Source: Dryococelus australis
Lineage: Eukaryota; Arthropoda; Insecta; Phasmatodea; Phasmatidae
Direction of reading: 5' to 3'
Length of the DNA: 64,000 bases
Assembly: GCA_029891345.1 (NCBI GenBank)
Contig: CM057002.1
Span: 64,064,590 to 64,128,589, forward strand
The position numbers were made by a program, and so were the translations under genes. Each line of letters opens with the position of its first letter. Position 1 is the first letter of the stretch. The notes under the pieces are model-generated. The model searched no databases, had not been told where the DNA came from, and saw only the letters and a program-made list of their open reading frames with translations. This document shows, piece after piece, positions 1 to 11,344 of this stretch.

Positions 1-330
1 ATGGAGGAATGTTACACCGACATTAGAAGTGATGATACACGTGATAATTAACGGCAAATGTTTAGAGAAATATAACCTTAATACACCCTAATTTAGATCA
101 ATTACATACGTTTATCACAATTGAAGGCTTATTAATAACACAGACTTGCAAAAAATTGATTATTAAGTTTTTTTTTTCTTCAAAATTGTAGCTGTCCTAG
201 CGTGTTTTTCGGATGCTCAATCCGAAAGTGACCTCAGTTTTTGCAAGCTTTTATCTAACTTGCATTGTTAAAATACTTGTACGTTCGGGTGAAATCTTGC
301 ACGTTAATTCTGACCCACTTCTAAGTATTC
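1..330. other. unassigned AT-rich DNA
   Basis: No ORF, RNA gene or repeat recognised. The stretch is AT-rich with short homopolymer runs. Confidence 0.5.
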
Positions 331-860
331 AATCGAGCTGAAACTTGATACACATATAGAAACCCGATGGCAATGCAATAATATGGTGACAGCGACCTGG
401 TGCTGCAGCCAGGATCATCTCCTCACGAGGGAACTCCTCAACGGTTAATAGTATTGACATGAGTTTGGGCTCATTTGATTTCTCTTGATGAAACCTTTGG
501 AGATAGACGGCCAGTAAGGCTTGATGATGGATTCGGAAGGTGGGCATAGGAACTTCATCAAAGCTAAACTTGGAATTTTCGAGTTTGGGCTCATTTGACT
601 AGGCAAGTTGGTCGTTTATTTTAATTTCACTTGTATGTATATGGGTGTGTTTAGGTCAAATGTTGAAAGTCGATTTTAAATCACTTCCCGTTATCCAATT
701 GAGCTTGCTGCAGCAATGTTGCCAGACCTCCCTGTCTGACTGTCGCCCTTGTGTGGGTGGCACAAGCCTGCCTCGATCAGGCAGGGTGGCTTGGTGCGTC
801 CAATCAGCTGTGCTGTATCGAGTTTGGCCTCGTTGGACTTGTCTCGATGAGTAATTTGAT
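331..860. repeat. unclassified repeat with a motif recurring at 120 bp
   Basis: An 18-bp motif beginning GAGTTTGGGCTCATTTGA occurs at 461 and 581. A weaker version (GAGCTTGCTG) begins at 701 and a third clear one (GAGTTTGGCCTCGTTGGA) at 820. The spacing is 120, 120 and 119 bp, yet the sequence between the motifs does not align by eye. The stretch is richer in GC than its flanks. Short ORFs on both strands show no recognised domain. It may be a decayed repeat of unknown class. Confidence 0.4.
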
Positions 861-890
861 TGTTGTAGATGGTGACCAGGGTCTGTAGCA

Positions 891-953
891 ATTATGTAGC
901 AATGCACATTAACATACATTATGCATTTCCCGAGATGTGCATTGCTACATAAT
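891..953. repeat. perfect 19-bp inverted repeat (hairpin)
   Basis: The arm at 891-909 is the exact reverse complement of 935-953, with a 25-nt loop. It could be the two ends of a tiny foldback insertion or a cruciform-forming site. No promoter or RNA gene context supports a function. Confidence 0.8.
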
Positions 954-984
954 AGGAAAAAATTGGTAAAACTGAAAAATGAAA

Positions 985-1417
985 AAATAACTGTAAAAAA
1001 CTTTTAAAAACAAGATTTTATTTATAAATGCACTAAAAAGAGAAAAAAAATAGTAATACAATTTGTAGAACTTGTAAAATGTAGTTGAACAGACGTAATA
1101 AACTTTACTACATATTAATATGTTTGTATCTATTTATAATAAGCATATAAAACCTTGACGCAATATATAACGCATACCTCATTTGCGTAAGCGTAGTAAG
1201 CACGTATCTCGCGTAAGTCTCTTGAATATTTGCGCCAAGCTTTTATATACTAAACATAATTTGATACAAACATAATAATTTGTAGTGAAGTTTAATACGG
1301 CTGTTCGACCACATTTCACAAGTTCTACAAATTGTGTAACTACAATAAAATATTCTCTTTTTAGTACATTTATAAATAAAAGCTTGGTTTGAAAAGTTTT
1401 GTTTTACAGTTAATTTA
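985..1417. mobile_element. foldback MITE, about 430 bp, nearly all palindrome
   Basis: The left half (about 985-1175) matches the reverse complement of the right half (about 1225-1417) over most of its length with scattered mismatches. Shared blocks include TTTATTTATAAATG and ACAATTTGTAGAACTTGT. Arms of about 170-190 bp around a short centre are typical of foldback non-autonomous DNA transposons. No transposase coding is present; the 89-codon ORF across the right arm is not convincing. The arm divergence suggests an old insertion. No second copy was noticed in the window. Confidence 0.7.
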
Positions 1418-1642
1418 TTCCCAACCACGTACCAATTGTGTGCAATACATCTTTTTAGTGCACGACTATTTGCTGTTGTTGCTAACTTATTCGGGGGTAT
1501 ATTATTGAACAAAACACAATGTAAATAAATATTTTATTTTCAAAATGTTCAAATTTAACTTTAATTTCGTTCATGCTCATGAAGGAGCAGGCTTGACCTC
1601 TGCGGAGTAATTGGACTGCAAAGGCGAAGAGTCGCCTGTTAT

Positions 1643-2036
1643 ATTTACATCATAGATTAAAGATGAGGTATACCGCTTATTCGTCTTCTGCGCATGTACC
1701 CAATATTGACCTACCCCAAACACACATACACAACTGTCAGTCACATGGTCAACTGTGTTTAAAGTGTTTATTTATAGCTTAGTTTTTAAATGACAATAAC
1801 TATTATATGAATAAAGTGCTTTTTGAATTTAATCAAAGTGCATTACAAATTGGTTAGAGGAAGTATACATACATCTCAAAGCATTTGTATACAAATCAGT
1901 TTTCTAACTTAAAATCCAAACCATGCGGTTTTCGCTATACGTGTTATCAGAGAAGCAATTCGATGTTTGGACACGGAGATTGGTTGTGCGCAGCCAGGGA
2001 AATCGGTCTACCTCATCCTTAGTCTACGATGTAAAT
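1643..2036 (-). mobile_element. MITE-B, copy 1
   Basis: About 390 bp with terminal inverted repeats of about 33 bp: ATTTACATCATAGATTAAAG at the left and, in reverse complement, ATTTACATCGTAGACTAAGG at the right. The interior matches, in reverse orientation, a second copy at about 38668-39061; for example both carry the GCGCAGAAGAC and CTGACAGTTG-type blocks. It is non-coding and non-autonomous, and no transposase source is visible in the window. Confidence 0.75.
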
Positions 2037-2430
2037 CCCAACAACTTTGTTAATGTATTGTATTTGATATCTTTATTTCTCAAAACGAGTAGGTAGAAAG
2101 CAAAGAAGTTCCTTAAAGATGACAAATGTGCAGCTTATATTATTATTTAGTTACTAGCCTAATTTTGTCATAAAACCTTGCGCGATATAACAATTTGAGT
2201 CCCATTTCCGAATTCAGCACAAAAGATGCATATAAAAGTGGTAAAATTGTCGAAAATGTTTTTTTTTTTTTCCCCATCGCAGGACTGTGGAATTTTAATA
2301 CTAAACGTTGACCAATTTTTGGCAAAGACGAAGGGGAGTACAGCACCCAGAACTTCCCCGCTCCCTCTGGCTATGTCATTCGTTGGAGAAAAGTTAAAAC
2401 CCGAAAATATTTTAACTTTTACTTTTTTTT

Positions 2431-2636
2431 ACGACCACCATGGCGAACAGTGTACGATTCCCTCCGGGAACGCTCCCGGATTCTCGCACGTGGGAATCGT
2501 GGCAGACTTTCCTGCTGGTCCGTGGGTTTTTAACGGGGATTTCCCGTTTCCTCGCCCTTGCATTCCAGCGCCGCTTCAATTTCACCTCGCGTTCACCCTC
2601 ATCGGCTCTCAAGACCTCGGTGTTAAAAGCCTACCG
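2431..2636 (+). repeat. tRNA-derived SINE-A, 5'-degraded copy
   Basis: The body matches the better copy at 22238-22452. Both carry GGGAATCGTG, GGTCCG(T/C)GGGTTTT, GGGGAT(T/C)TCCCGTTTC and the tail CTCATCGGCTCTCAAGACCTC. The tRNA-like head is poorly preserved here. ORFs through the repeat are shadows. Confidence 0.8.
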
Positions 2637-3288
2637 CACATATACACTTAACTCTTTCTACGAATGAATTTTCCGTGTAAGGTAACTATATTTCACGAGA
2701 GTTCACATTTCGAAGTCTCTATAACGTCCTTATTCTTTCTCGCTGATAACTCCAGCTCAGGAAATGTCCGACCATGTCTTTCTTTTCGTAATACTTTTTC
2801 GCTCTTGATGACCGCTGCACATATCGTTACATAGCGCTCATAGACTGCGCATAGTTAATATATAGGCCTTTATTCATGTGCACACGAATGTTAAGAATTT
2901 GTGATATGTATTCCAAATGTGTAAGTTTGAATTTTTCAAACCTAGAAATTTTGTTTGTGCCAACGTTGGCTAAACATCAAAATTGCATTCGTGCCTATGG
3001 TGACTCAACATAGTTTTATTAGTTGGACACAAGCCAATATCCAGCCATTTCCCAATTAATGGTATACTGTTATTTTACAACATTGGTGGTATGCTGACAA
3101 GACATTTTATTACGTACATAATGCCAACCAATAAACATCGTGGCCAATTTTGGTACTTAAGTGATGATTCACATAAATTTTAATCAGTATTTGAAAACAA
3201 AAACATCCCTTTCACTTACCAAGGTTATTTCTTTGTTCTGGAAATCTACTAGGCGGCAGGTGCGCGTAAACCCACAAATTTCATTATT
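2637..3288. other. unassigned DNA
   Basis: No gene or repeat family recognised. Confidence 0.5.
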
Positions 3289-3524
3289 AGACTGTTTACG
3301 GTAAAGCGAGCACTTTTTAAGGCCCTTCGAAAATTTTCCTTTCAACCAATTTCTATCTTCCTGTTGCTTTTTAACATAAACTTTGCAATGTGACCAATAA
3401 ACACAGTGTATACATTTCACAATACTCCAAAGTTAATGCCCGAGGCTGCAATAAGATACATTTATAAGTGGTTAATGCATGTTAGGAGGGCCTTAAAAAG
3501 TGCTCACTTTACCGTGAACAACCT
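3289..3524. mobile_element. MITE-A, copy 1 (short form)
   Basis: Inverted ends of about 37 bp: GACTGTTTACGGTAAAGCGA at the left and, reverse-complemented, GGTTGTTCACGGTAAAGTGA at the right, both continuing GCACTTTTTAAGGCCCT. The ends belong to the family at 34854, 37716 and 50731, but this copy is only about 236 bp and its interior differs. Confidence 0.75.
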
Positions 3525-3689
3525 ATACCAAACAAGCGTGCTATCCACTGCACAACTTCAACTCTGTACTGCGTAATCGTCGACATATTTATACGTCCAA
3601 TTTTACAACTTTTAAGATGTATTTGTCTATCATCCCATGCGAAATAACTGACGCAGTTAAGGTAGGTAGGTAAGTGTGCTTAACGTCTC

Positions 3690-3885
3690 GTCGACAGCGA
3701 GGTCAATAGAGACGATGAGAGTTGCACAGGGAATGATTGGGAAGGAATCTGCCCTGGCCCAGTATTCGCCTGGAGTGATTTCGGAACCACGAAAAACTGA
3801 AATCAGGATGGCCGGACCGGGAATCGAACCCGAGTCCTTCCAAATGCGAGTCCAGTGAGTTACCACTACGCCATCTCACTCGGTT
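3690..3885 (-). repeat. tRNA-derived SINE-B, copy 1
   Basis: On the minus strand the head reads like a tRNA, with an A-box-like GGCGTAGTGGTAACTCACTGG and a B-box-like GGGTTCGATTCCC. It is followed by a tRNA-unrelated body that recurs at 49625-49848. It lacks a clean cloverleaf through its full length, so it is a SINE rather than a tRNA gene. Confidence 0.75.
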
Positions 3886-4272
3886 GATGTAGTTAAGGTG
3901 ATGCGTTACAAGCTTTCCAGTATGGAGCATTCATCGCTTTAAGCTTTTCGTTGAGTTAAAGCACACAATGTATAAAATGATAAGCACTGCCGAAGAAATT
4001 TCTTATTATATATGCATCAAACTGCACTTAAAACTGATACGTATCATCATACGCCAGTATTTATTCCAACACAACATACGACCTACCATAGTCCTACATA
4101 TAAATATGCCAACCAAACTTCAACTGTTTAAATATAATATTTAATTCCTCTATTAATTCCTTTCAAATTCATACATTACTTAAATGTTACATATCGCAAA
4201 TGGTTCAAAAAGTTAATCGAAAATCAAATTTCATACGAAGTTAAGTATATGTTTGTAAGTATATATTTAAAA

Positions 4273-4322
4273 TTTTTCTTTAATTATTCAGTTTACATTT
4301 TTCTTTAATTATTCAGTTTACA
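4273..4322. repeat. 25-bp perfect tandem duplication
   Basis: Two identical adjacent 25-bp units beginning TTTTTCTTTAATTATTCAG, which suggests a recent slippage event. Confidence 0.9.
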
Positions 4323-5327
4323 TTCATCCATTCAAATTATTTTAAACAGTATCGATTTATAAATAAATATAATATTGAAATTCACTTTGAAATTATGCTA
4401 GATTAGTGTTAAATTTAATATTTTATTACAAATTAGTAGCCAAATATTTCGATCCCATTATAACATATTTCCTAACCTATCAGCAAAATGCCAACATATG
4501 AAGGAGTTAGCTAGATATACGAATACCTACCAGTTATAACAGTAGCTTTCCAACCCATACCCAACAACACCGCCAACTATGAACTGTTTATTTGAAAAAG
4601 ATCGCTGTTAAAATAAAACTCAACAACGAAGTAAATAAAAGGAGTTAAACAACAAAACTGAATTTAAAGGAAAATTACTTGTGGAAACATACGCTGCGAA
4701 AATAATATTTTTCACATTAAAATTAATTTCTTATTAGCGACATTGATGGTTGTACAGTGTTGGACCAACGTAATAATACATACCAAATGCCAACAGTACG
4801 TTTTCCAACAAGGAAACAACACATCACCAAAAATGTTAATTTATAATAAGACAGGGATTGGTTGTAAAAAAAAATAGCTTTTAAGGATATATATATATAC
4901 ACGCAACCTTAAATCGAATTAATATAGATATGAGATATTAAAATTACTTTAATCATAAGATAACTACAAGACAAATTCATTAAAACGACTTACCCCGAGT
5001 ACGTCGCACAGGACAAAACGGAACACAAAGTTTATATTAATATTGTAACGATAAATATTATATTTCAAACACATGCATATTAAATCGCACCAAACGAATT
5101 TAATATGTTCAAAATTACAACTCCCTTATCGCCCACAAAACAAGGTGTAATAAATTCACACTTCACAAATCAATAAAAACAAACGATTTACGATCAAAAT
5201 TACATATACAAGCCCAGGCCAGCTAAAAATCTCCCCCTAATTTAATGGCCTCCCACACTGATCCACACAGCCCAAATATCCAGGTGTCGTAAAGATTTAC
5301 TCCTGACAAAAACCCCTTCATCACTGA

Positions 5328-5355
5328 CACACACACACACACACATATATACATA
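5328..5355. repeat. (CA)n/(TA)n microsatellite
   Basis: A short run of CA dinucleotides passing into TATA repeats. Confidence 0.8.
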
Positions 5356-7454
5356 CACGAAGTCACAATTACTTCACCCTCGTCGGCTCTCTAAAAACGC
5401 ACCAAGGAACGCCTTACAAAACCCCGTAAGTATAATCATTTCACAAACGCGTCTTTTGCTAGCTCATACGACTGTCACAACGCTCGCCTATTGCGAAAGC
5501 CTACTGCGAAAATCCGACGTAAATACTTTGTTTTATCACACATTAATATGCAATACTGCTGCTCTTACAGAAAACGTACGCCGGCGGATCGTCTCTGTCT
5601 CTCCGACTCGCCTATCGCATGCATTTCCCGTAAATGAATAATAATAAAAACGTTTCAATTAAATAAAAACCTAATAATAATATGAACACGTGAGAGAAAA
5701 CTGTATGGGACGTGATCACTGTTCAACGCCTTGCATTACCCAGGCAAATCGTCTGCTCAGCTATTCGCTTGAAACTAAACTCTCCCCAACACCATGAGTT
5801 ACCCCTCCGACCTCGCTGTCGGCACTGACAAAGTAGTCAATTCAATATTTCGCACCTCAAGAAAGCTGGAGGAGTTGATTGGGCGAGTTTGCTCTTCGCC
5901 CTGTCGAGACAAGCCTACAGCGCTGAATAACTTTCAAGTGTTACAGCCCAAGTTTATTCTTTAAAGCATTCAATGTTAATAACACAATTCTGAGCAAAAT
6001 CATTTTCTCGGGATTGAAAAACGTTTCTCAACAATTCATTAACATATTTAATGTAGTGTAACCTACAAGTCGTTAATTAAATAGCTACAAACCTAACTGA
6101 CGTTCTTATAACCTTATGTTAAAAATACTGACAAAATTTAGTTTTAAAAAAATTATAAAGTGTACATAATCCAAAAAATATACCTTCCTTACCCAAAACT
6201 ATATGGAATCACATACATTTCAAACTAAGTTACATAATTCATACACGTATTTGTAAAAACTACATTCTAAGAATTTCACTCCGAGAAGTATAGTAACGAA
6301 TATTAGTTCCGCACACGACAAACACATCAAAATGAATTTCATTTGAAAAATATAGATATGTTAACTAAACATTACGCAAGTCACCGTTAACAAATATATA
6401 AAGGTATTACAAAAATATGAAGATGTCTTCGTTTTATAAAAAAATATATTTTAAGTAGTGTAAACTGGTATTTAAAATACGTTTACAACAGCCAGAGTGT
6501 TCGGTGTTGCGGTTTACCCTCTTACCGGATAATCATCATATTTTTCACAGGATTTTTCAAGATTCTCCCATTTCATGTTATAATATTTACGTTAGTTTAC
6601 ACCGTAAAACTGTTTCAGAGACTTCTCAAAAAGTTTTGTTTAGAAACAGTTTCATTAAAAATATATATTTGTTTAATTAGGTGCAAAAAAAAATTATTTT
6701 ACAGTATTTTGTTGCAATATGTACAGACTTCGTGTATACCATCCATCTCAGAATATATTTTATGAATAACATCTCTTCACAGTAAATATCAGTCATAGTA
6801 ATTTTTTCTTTTGTATGTTAAAGTAACAAAATCATGATTTTTTAAATCGAGTTAATAAGTTTGCATTTCCTTGGAAACTGGTATAAATTAATATTTTGGT
6901 TTGTTGCAAGACAAAGTCGATGCCAGCTAGCGAGGTTCGCCATTCCTTAGCTTTGCTCTGTTCTGCAGGGCAAGAGTCCGTTTACCTGAAGTTCTCCCAA
7001 ACCACTTTCCCTCCTGACAACCTTGACCTGTTCCGCCATTGTGTGTATTTCAAGTTGAGCTAGCCTTTTAAACTCCCCCTCATTCCTTTCCTTTCAGAGT
7101 TAATTTACAAGATTTCCCCAAACACACCCATCTCCTTTACTTTCAAAGTTCCTTCTATTACCTCTTCCTTTTAAATTTCCAGACTTACTTGCGTTAAAAT
7201 TTAAATGTAGATGTTATGTAAAAAAACACTGCAACTCACCCACAAAAATTACTAAAAATTTTTAAAAATAAATTAATATGTGACAAAAGGAAATCAAACT
7301 AATAATTAACCACTCATGCAATATCCTTCACCATAATAAGTTCAATTAAATAATTTAAAAAATGCCTTACTACTGCAAATGTTCACAAATATTTACAAAC
7401 CGTTAGAACAATATACTTTATATAACAAACAATTAGATATTTACTAAAAATGGT

Positions 7455-7640
7455 CCTCATATCTTCGCAATTTTTTTTAAATTAAAAGATATAAATCATC
7501 TCAATCAAATTAAATGATTTAATCACTCTCATCACATCTTCTCAATTGTTTCAAACTTATTTTAAAAAATTTAATCATCACAATCACATTAAATTATTTA
7601 ATCAGTCTCCTCATGCCTTCTCAATTATTCAAAGACTTTT
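7455..7640. repeat. AT-rich tandem repeat, about 78-bp unit, three diverged copies
   Basis: A block like CTCATATCTTCGCAATT / CTCATCACATCTTCTCAATT / CCTCATGCCTTCTCAATT recurs at about 7457, 7531 and 7611, with AAATTATTTAATCA-type sequence between. It sits just beyond the last gene remnant of fossil copy 1. Copy 2 has an AT-rich tandem array at the equivalent place (27513-28165), so this may be the element's own terminal region. Confidence 0.6.
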
Positions 7641-7669
7641 TCAAAAGTATTCTTTAGAAAACAAGTATT

Positions 7670-7840
7670 TTAATTGTTTTTACACTTACTCAAAGATAAT
7701 CCCCGCCTTTTTGGTGCTGGAGGTAGAAAAACCGGCAAAGATGCGGGTGTTTGAATAGGAGGTGTTACAGGGCTGTAACACACTACTGGCGGCGAAGGGA
7801 TGAAATGCTACGGAGGTGACGAATTTAATATGTTAAAGAA
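7670..7840 (-). pseudogene. fossil: proline-rich protein with basic C-terminus (element copy 1)
   Basis: The minus-strand translation is rich in proline and ends with PPAPKRRGLSLSKCKNN. The equivalent place in copy 2 (27281-27510) encodes a proline-rich stretch ending PPAIPVKKRKFSLSLN. The shared PP-x-KRR/KKRK-x-SLS ending and the same position behind the acidic/proline-rich gene argue for one small element gene. The basic tail could be a nuclear or DNA-binding signal; that is inference, and I know no named family. Confidence 0.5.
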
Positions 7841-7864
7841 ATTTAGGTAATCTGATAGCTCAGC

Positions 7865-8483
7865 TTACAAGATTAGTTTACATAAATCCACAACAATGTT
7901 AGACACTTTGTTTGTGGTTAAGTGCAGAGGACCACATTGACATTTAAACCGATTTTTTTCCAGAAGCTGCTTACCTCTTTTATTCAGTGTCCATTCTAGT
8001 GATTCGATATTGGCAGATAGCATGAACGGAGGCGGCAGTTTCGTTGGAGGCACTGGGATCGTCATCACAGGAGATGGAGTTGGAGGTGCCAAGGTCGTCC
8101 TCGGTGGCACCTGGATCGCCACTGCAGGAGATAGCGCTGGAGGCTCCTGGTCTGTCCTCGGAGGCTGAATTGGAGATGCCGGGATCGTCTTCGCAGGAGG
8201 CGCCCAGATCATCACAGGAGAGGCTGGGATCGTCATCACAGGAGATGGCGTTGGAGTCACAAAGTCCATCCTCGGAGGCTTCGAGATTATCATCACAGGA
8301 GATGGTGCTGGAGGGGCCAGTCTTGCAGGAGATGGCATTCGAATCATCGCTGACAACCTACTATTGCTCCACCAATGGAGTTAGCGGAGCACCATCAAGA
8401 TCTGACCAATCACACTCCAGAAACTCTTCGTTGAGAGCTTGGGTAGACAAATCCACGAAATATTCTTGGTGAAATTGTGACAT
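7865..8483 (-). pseudogene. fossil: acidic N-end / Pro-rich repeat / Cys-containing C-end protein (copy 1)
   Basis: The N-terminal block reads MSQFHQEYFVDLSTQALNEE and then an acidic stretch with LECDWSD. The middle is about five diverged 20-residue repeats of the type TPSPVMTIPxPP, visible in DNA as GGGATCGTCATCACAGGAGA-like units about 53-62 bp apart (8056-8310). The C-terminal block contains KCQCGPLHLTTNKVSNIVV. Copy 2 has the counterpart blocks in the same order (EEYYLGLSTQDFNREL, a Ser/Pro/Thr repeat, CCTPLDLTVIALNNM). Both ends are conserved and the repeat diverges. The function is unknown; an acidic start with a disordered repeat fits a regulatory or host-interaction protein, but that is inference. 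It is broken. Antisense ORFs across the repeat are shadows. Confidence 0.55.
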
Positions 8484-9669
8484 ATCTACCACAAGCACTA
8501 AAGTCAAACACTTGAGGTGTGTAAAGGTTAAACCTCTATATATACAAATTTTGAAACTACTAGGTAAATGTGCAGGAAGCAATACTCATACCCTGCCCAC
8601 AGAACCCTCTCCACATAAACATGCGTCCCTTGTATTGTAACATCCAGAGCACGACTCATTTCACACAGTTCTGTCACACTTGCTTCGCCGCGAAAATCCC
8701 TCCCTCTCAAAGCCATACATTTATGTCTCGACGTAACTCCCTCGCCAACGCCGTGCGAGCACTTGTCTACCCAAGAGACATTCTACGACTGTGTTCCCAC
8801 CATGTTTTGTAAAACTAAAAAAATACCTCGTCATGGTTTAGCATGCTATGATAAAAGCTCTCTTGTGCTGTGAACCATTCTTCACTTACACAAGTATTTA
8901 GTGCGTTAAATATTAACGATTCCGTTGTGAAATCCGTTTGCGTGAATATCATTTACAACAGTATTGTTTGGTGATATGATCGAATCAAATATTATAGCGG
9001 TCATTATTTTGAGTGAATGAAAATTACGTATTTTATACATACCAATTTTTTTTTGTGTTATGTTGATATGCTTGGTCAAGATAAATATGTAAAATAAGGT
9101 TACACCCACGATTAAATAAATCTTCTTCACGCAAACATTTTGAAAAGTTATGGCCATAGATTGATAAAGTGATATATTCAATGTAAAGAATGATTCACTC
9201 ATTTATTTAAGATATATAGCCTGTTTGTGTTAAATGAAACAAACTTGCAGTTTGAAATACAATTTATTATATTCCATTTTTTCAAACAATTATAATATTT
9301 ATTTACATATACAAAAATCACATTCCTTCCCAAAATACTTATTTACATATACAAGCAATCTTCTTTGTTCATTTAAGTAATACATTTTTAATTGATGTAG
9401 TGAAGTTCCTATCTGGGAACGATGCTGGTGTTAACATCCTAGTTAATGTTGCAGGGAGACTATCTCGGAACCCTCTCAAATATGTGAAATGGTTTTATTC
9501 ACAGAGAATTAGTAATTCGCTGACTGTTAGATTAGATGACTCACACATTCTCGAGGCTAATGGAAGCTTGATTCACTTGTTGAAGGTGACTTAGCTGAAT
9601 TAATTATGGTAACCGAAGTGTAGTCTCGCAAAAAAATATTTTTTGTCTGTGCATCGGAGCGAGTGACGA
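8484..9669. other. unassigned DNA inside or beside fossil copy 1
   Basis: No protein family recognised. A minus-strand ORF at 8906-9202 encodes a lysine-rich, hydrophobic peptide with one possible membrane segment (IYLIVGVTLFYIFIL). I cannot tell whether it is an element gene or chance. Confidence 0.4.
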
Positions 9670-9722
9670 GAAATTGGCGGCTCTTAATGACGAGGTCTTG
9701 AGAGTCGATGAGGGCGATGTGA
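9670..9722 (-). repeat. SINE-A 3'-end fragment
   Basis: The minus strand reads CCTCACATCGCCCTCATCGA, then CTCTCAAGACCTCGT, the diagnostic tail of SINE-A (compare 22425-22445). Only about 50 bp remain. Confidence 0.6.
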
Positions 9723-10300
9723 GGTACCAGCATTAGATTCCATATGTTCTTATGTACACTAAGTTGGATTACTTCCAACCAGCTGTGAACAGTCAGTATT
9801 GGGAGATGTGTACGTTCATTTGTATTAGTTGTAAAGTTCATCCATTTCCACTAGCACTAAATTCTTCATGTCTGATTGTTAAGTAAGGTACTGTGGTGGA
9901 GTTTAAAGGTAACTAATATCTGTGGAATATGGAATAGGGAGAGTTTGAGTTTGAAAGTAGAAAGTTTCTGCAGAGGATTCCTCCGCTGTAATGGATTTTA
10001 TAAATTTACAGAATATATTAACACTAAGATATATTATTGGGGGCAATGTTCTAGTTAATTCTAACGGAGGCTTCCTACACCCAAAAAAAAATTTTCGAAA
10101 GTCTATATCAGCATCTATTTGGTTGTTACATATCCTAGCGTCAGTAAGTCTGCCTGCAAAAGCCGTGCTTAATTTTTTTAATGAGCTGGGGCAAAGTGGT
10201 AAGCCATTTATTTCCCAATTCTGTATAAATGTTGCGACAGTTTGAAGGAAATACAGTGGGTACAGGAAATGTGGTATAGTCTGTTGAACTGATTGGGTAG
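9723..10300. other. unassigned DNA within fossil copy 1
   Basis: No domain recognised on either strand. It lies downstream of the C2H2 gene remnant and may be its decayed remainder. Confidence 0.4.
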
Positions 10301-10303
10301 CAT

Positions 10304-10604
10304 GTGGAGGAGATTGCGGAGATGGCTCAGGTTATGGAGCAGGTTGTGGTGCAAACTGAGGAGCTAACTGAAGAGCCTGAGGAGCTAACTAAGGATTTGT
10401 TGCTGTTTGCACAGAATCAGTCTTGCAAGTTTTACAATGTCTCACAAAATTATAGGTTCGAGAAAACTGTCTCTGGCAGAATTTGCATTCAAAACTCACA
10501 GTCGAACTGTTCATCATGCAGGTCGTTCTTTTGTGATGTAAGTTGCATAGAGTTGTAAAAGCTTTCCCGCAGAAATAACACATCAGATGCAGGATTGCTT
10601 CCAT
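10304..10604 (-). pseudogene. fossil: two-finger C2H2 zinc-finger protein (copy 1)
   Basis: Two C2H2-type finger patterns occur in a row near the N-terminus. The first has CYFCGKAF followed by H-x4-C spacing, and the second has CKFCQRQF followed by RHCKTC, i.e. C-x2-C-x12-H-x3/4-C forms. A serine-rich stretch follows in the translation further on. Insect elements of this kind often carry such a finger gene among the leftward genes. Its role (DNA binding, or the start of a larger replication protein) cannot be told from what remains. Confidence 0.55.
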
Positions 10605-11340
10605 ACTCTTCCAAGTCTAGAATGACACTGAAAGGTTCCAACCTTTTATAGGTAAATTCTAGGGAGCAATTGGAATACAATATTCGTTTGAAATGTATGT
10701 TAGAATATGCTTTCAAACCTTTATTGTTAAATATATGTAACATTTCGTTGTCAGAATGAGTTTAACTGTGGATATTACAATTAATGCATTTGTAAAGTCA
10801 GTAAAACACAATAAAAATGGTTTCAAACCATTTATTTCTCTACATTTGTATTACAAAATATGTTTTCATAACATTAAATGTTTACAAAAACACACACACA
10901 CAGTTACATAATTTCTTCTCTTTGACAACATTTGTAGTATTGTACATTCTGATGAAAGTATGAATACATTTCTTCAGCGGTAAATAGAACATTTTGTCAG
11001 TTCTGGACCAGATATTAACTCAGTACAATGGATATTTTTGAAATGAAACAAAAACAAAACAATAAAAGAGTTTCCAGAGAGGCAAATAGTAGTTGAGTGG
11101 GAAAAAGAGACTTGTTTACAAAAACAGCAAAACTGCTACTTTCCAAAACATTTTCTAAAAAGTTTACTCCAACGTACAATTAACTTGGTAATATTCAATT
11201 TACAATTTTTATTTCTGTTTGCATGAGCACGTGACCTCATTCTCATCTTGTTCCATCTTTACAAAGTATTGGTTTGCACAAACCGAATACTTTTATATAC
11301 TAAATTCCACTCATCCCAAATAATGCCATATTACTTATAT
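10605..11340. other. unassigned AT-rich DNA within fossil copy 1
   Basis: No coding recognised. It contains a small palindrome at about 10818-10836 (AAATGGTTTCAAACCATTT). Confidence 0.45.
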
Positions 11341-11344
11341 AATA

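Larger units (their letters stand above)
3886..7454. other. long AT-rich stretch without recognised genes
   Basis: About 3.6 kb with no ORF above about 61 codons. It contains a 25-bp duplication (4273-4322), a CA/TA microsatellite near 5328-5355, and GC-richer patches at about 5450-5640, 5730-5950 and 6915-7080 with no recognised coding potential or repeat name. The patches could be decayed repeats. Confidence 0.5.

Noticed and set aside
3780-3880. genuine tRNA gene
   Set aside because: The A and B boxes are present, but the sequence recurs with a common non-tRNA body at 49625-49848, which marks it as a SINE.
8044-8472. 142-codon + strand ORF with SSSQEMxLE-type repeats
   Set aside because: It is antisense to the proline-rich repeat gene of fossil copy 1. 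The conserved N and C blocks shared with copy 2 are on the minus strand, so the + strand frame is a shadow of the repeat.
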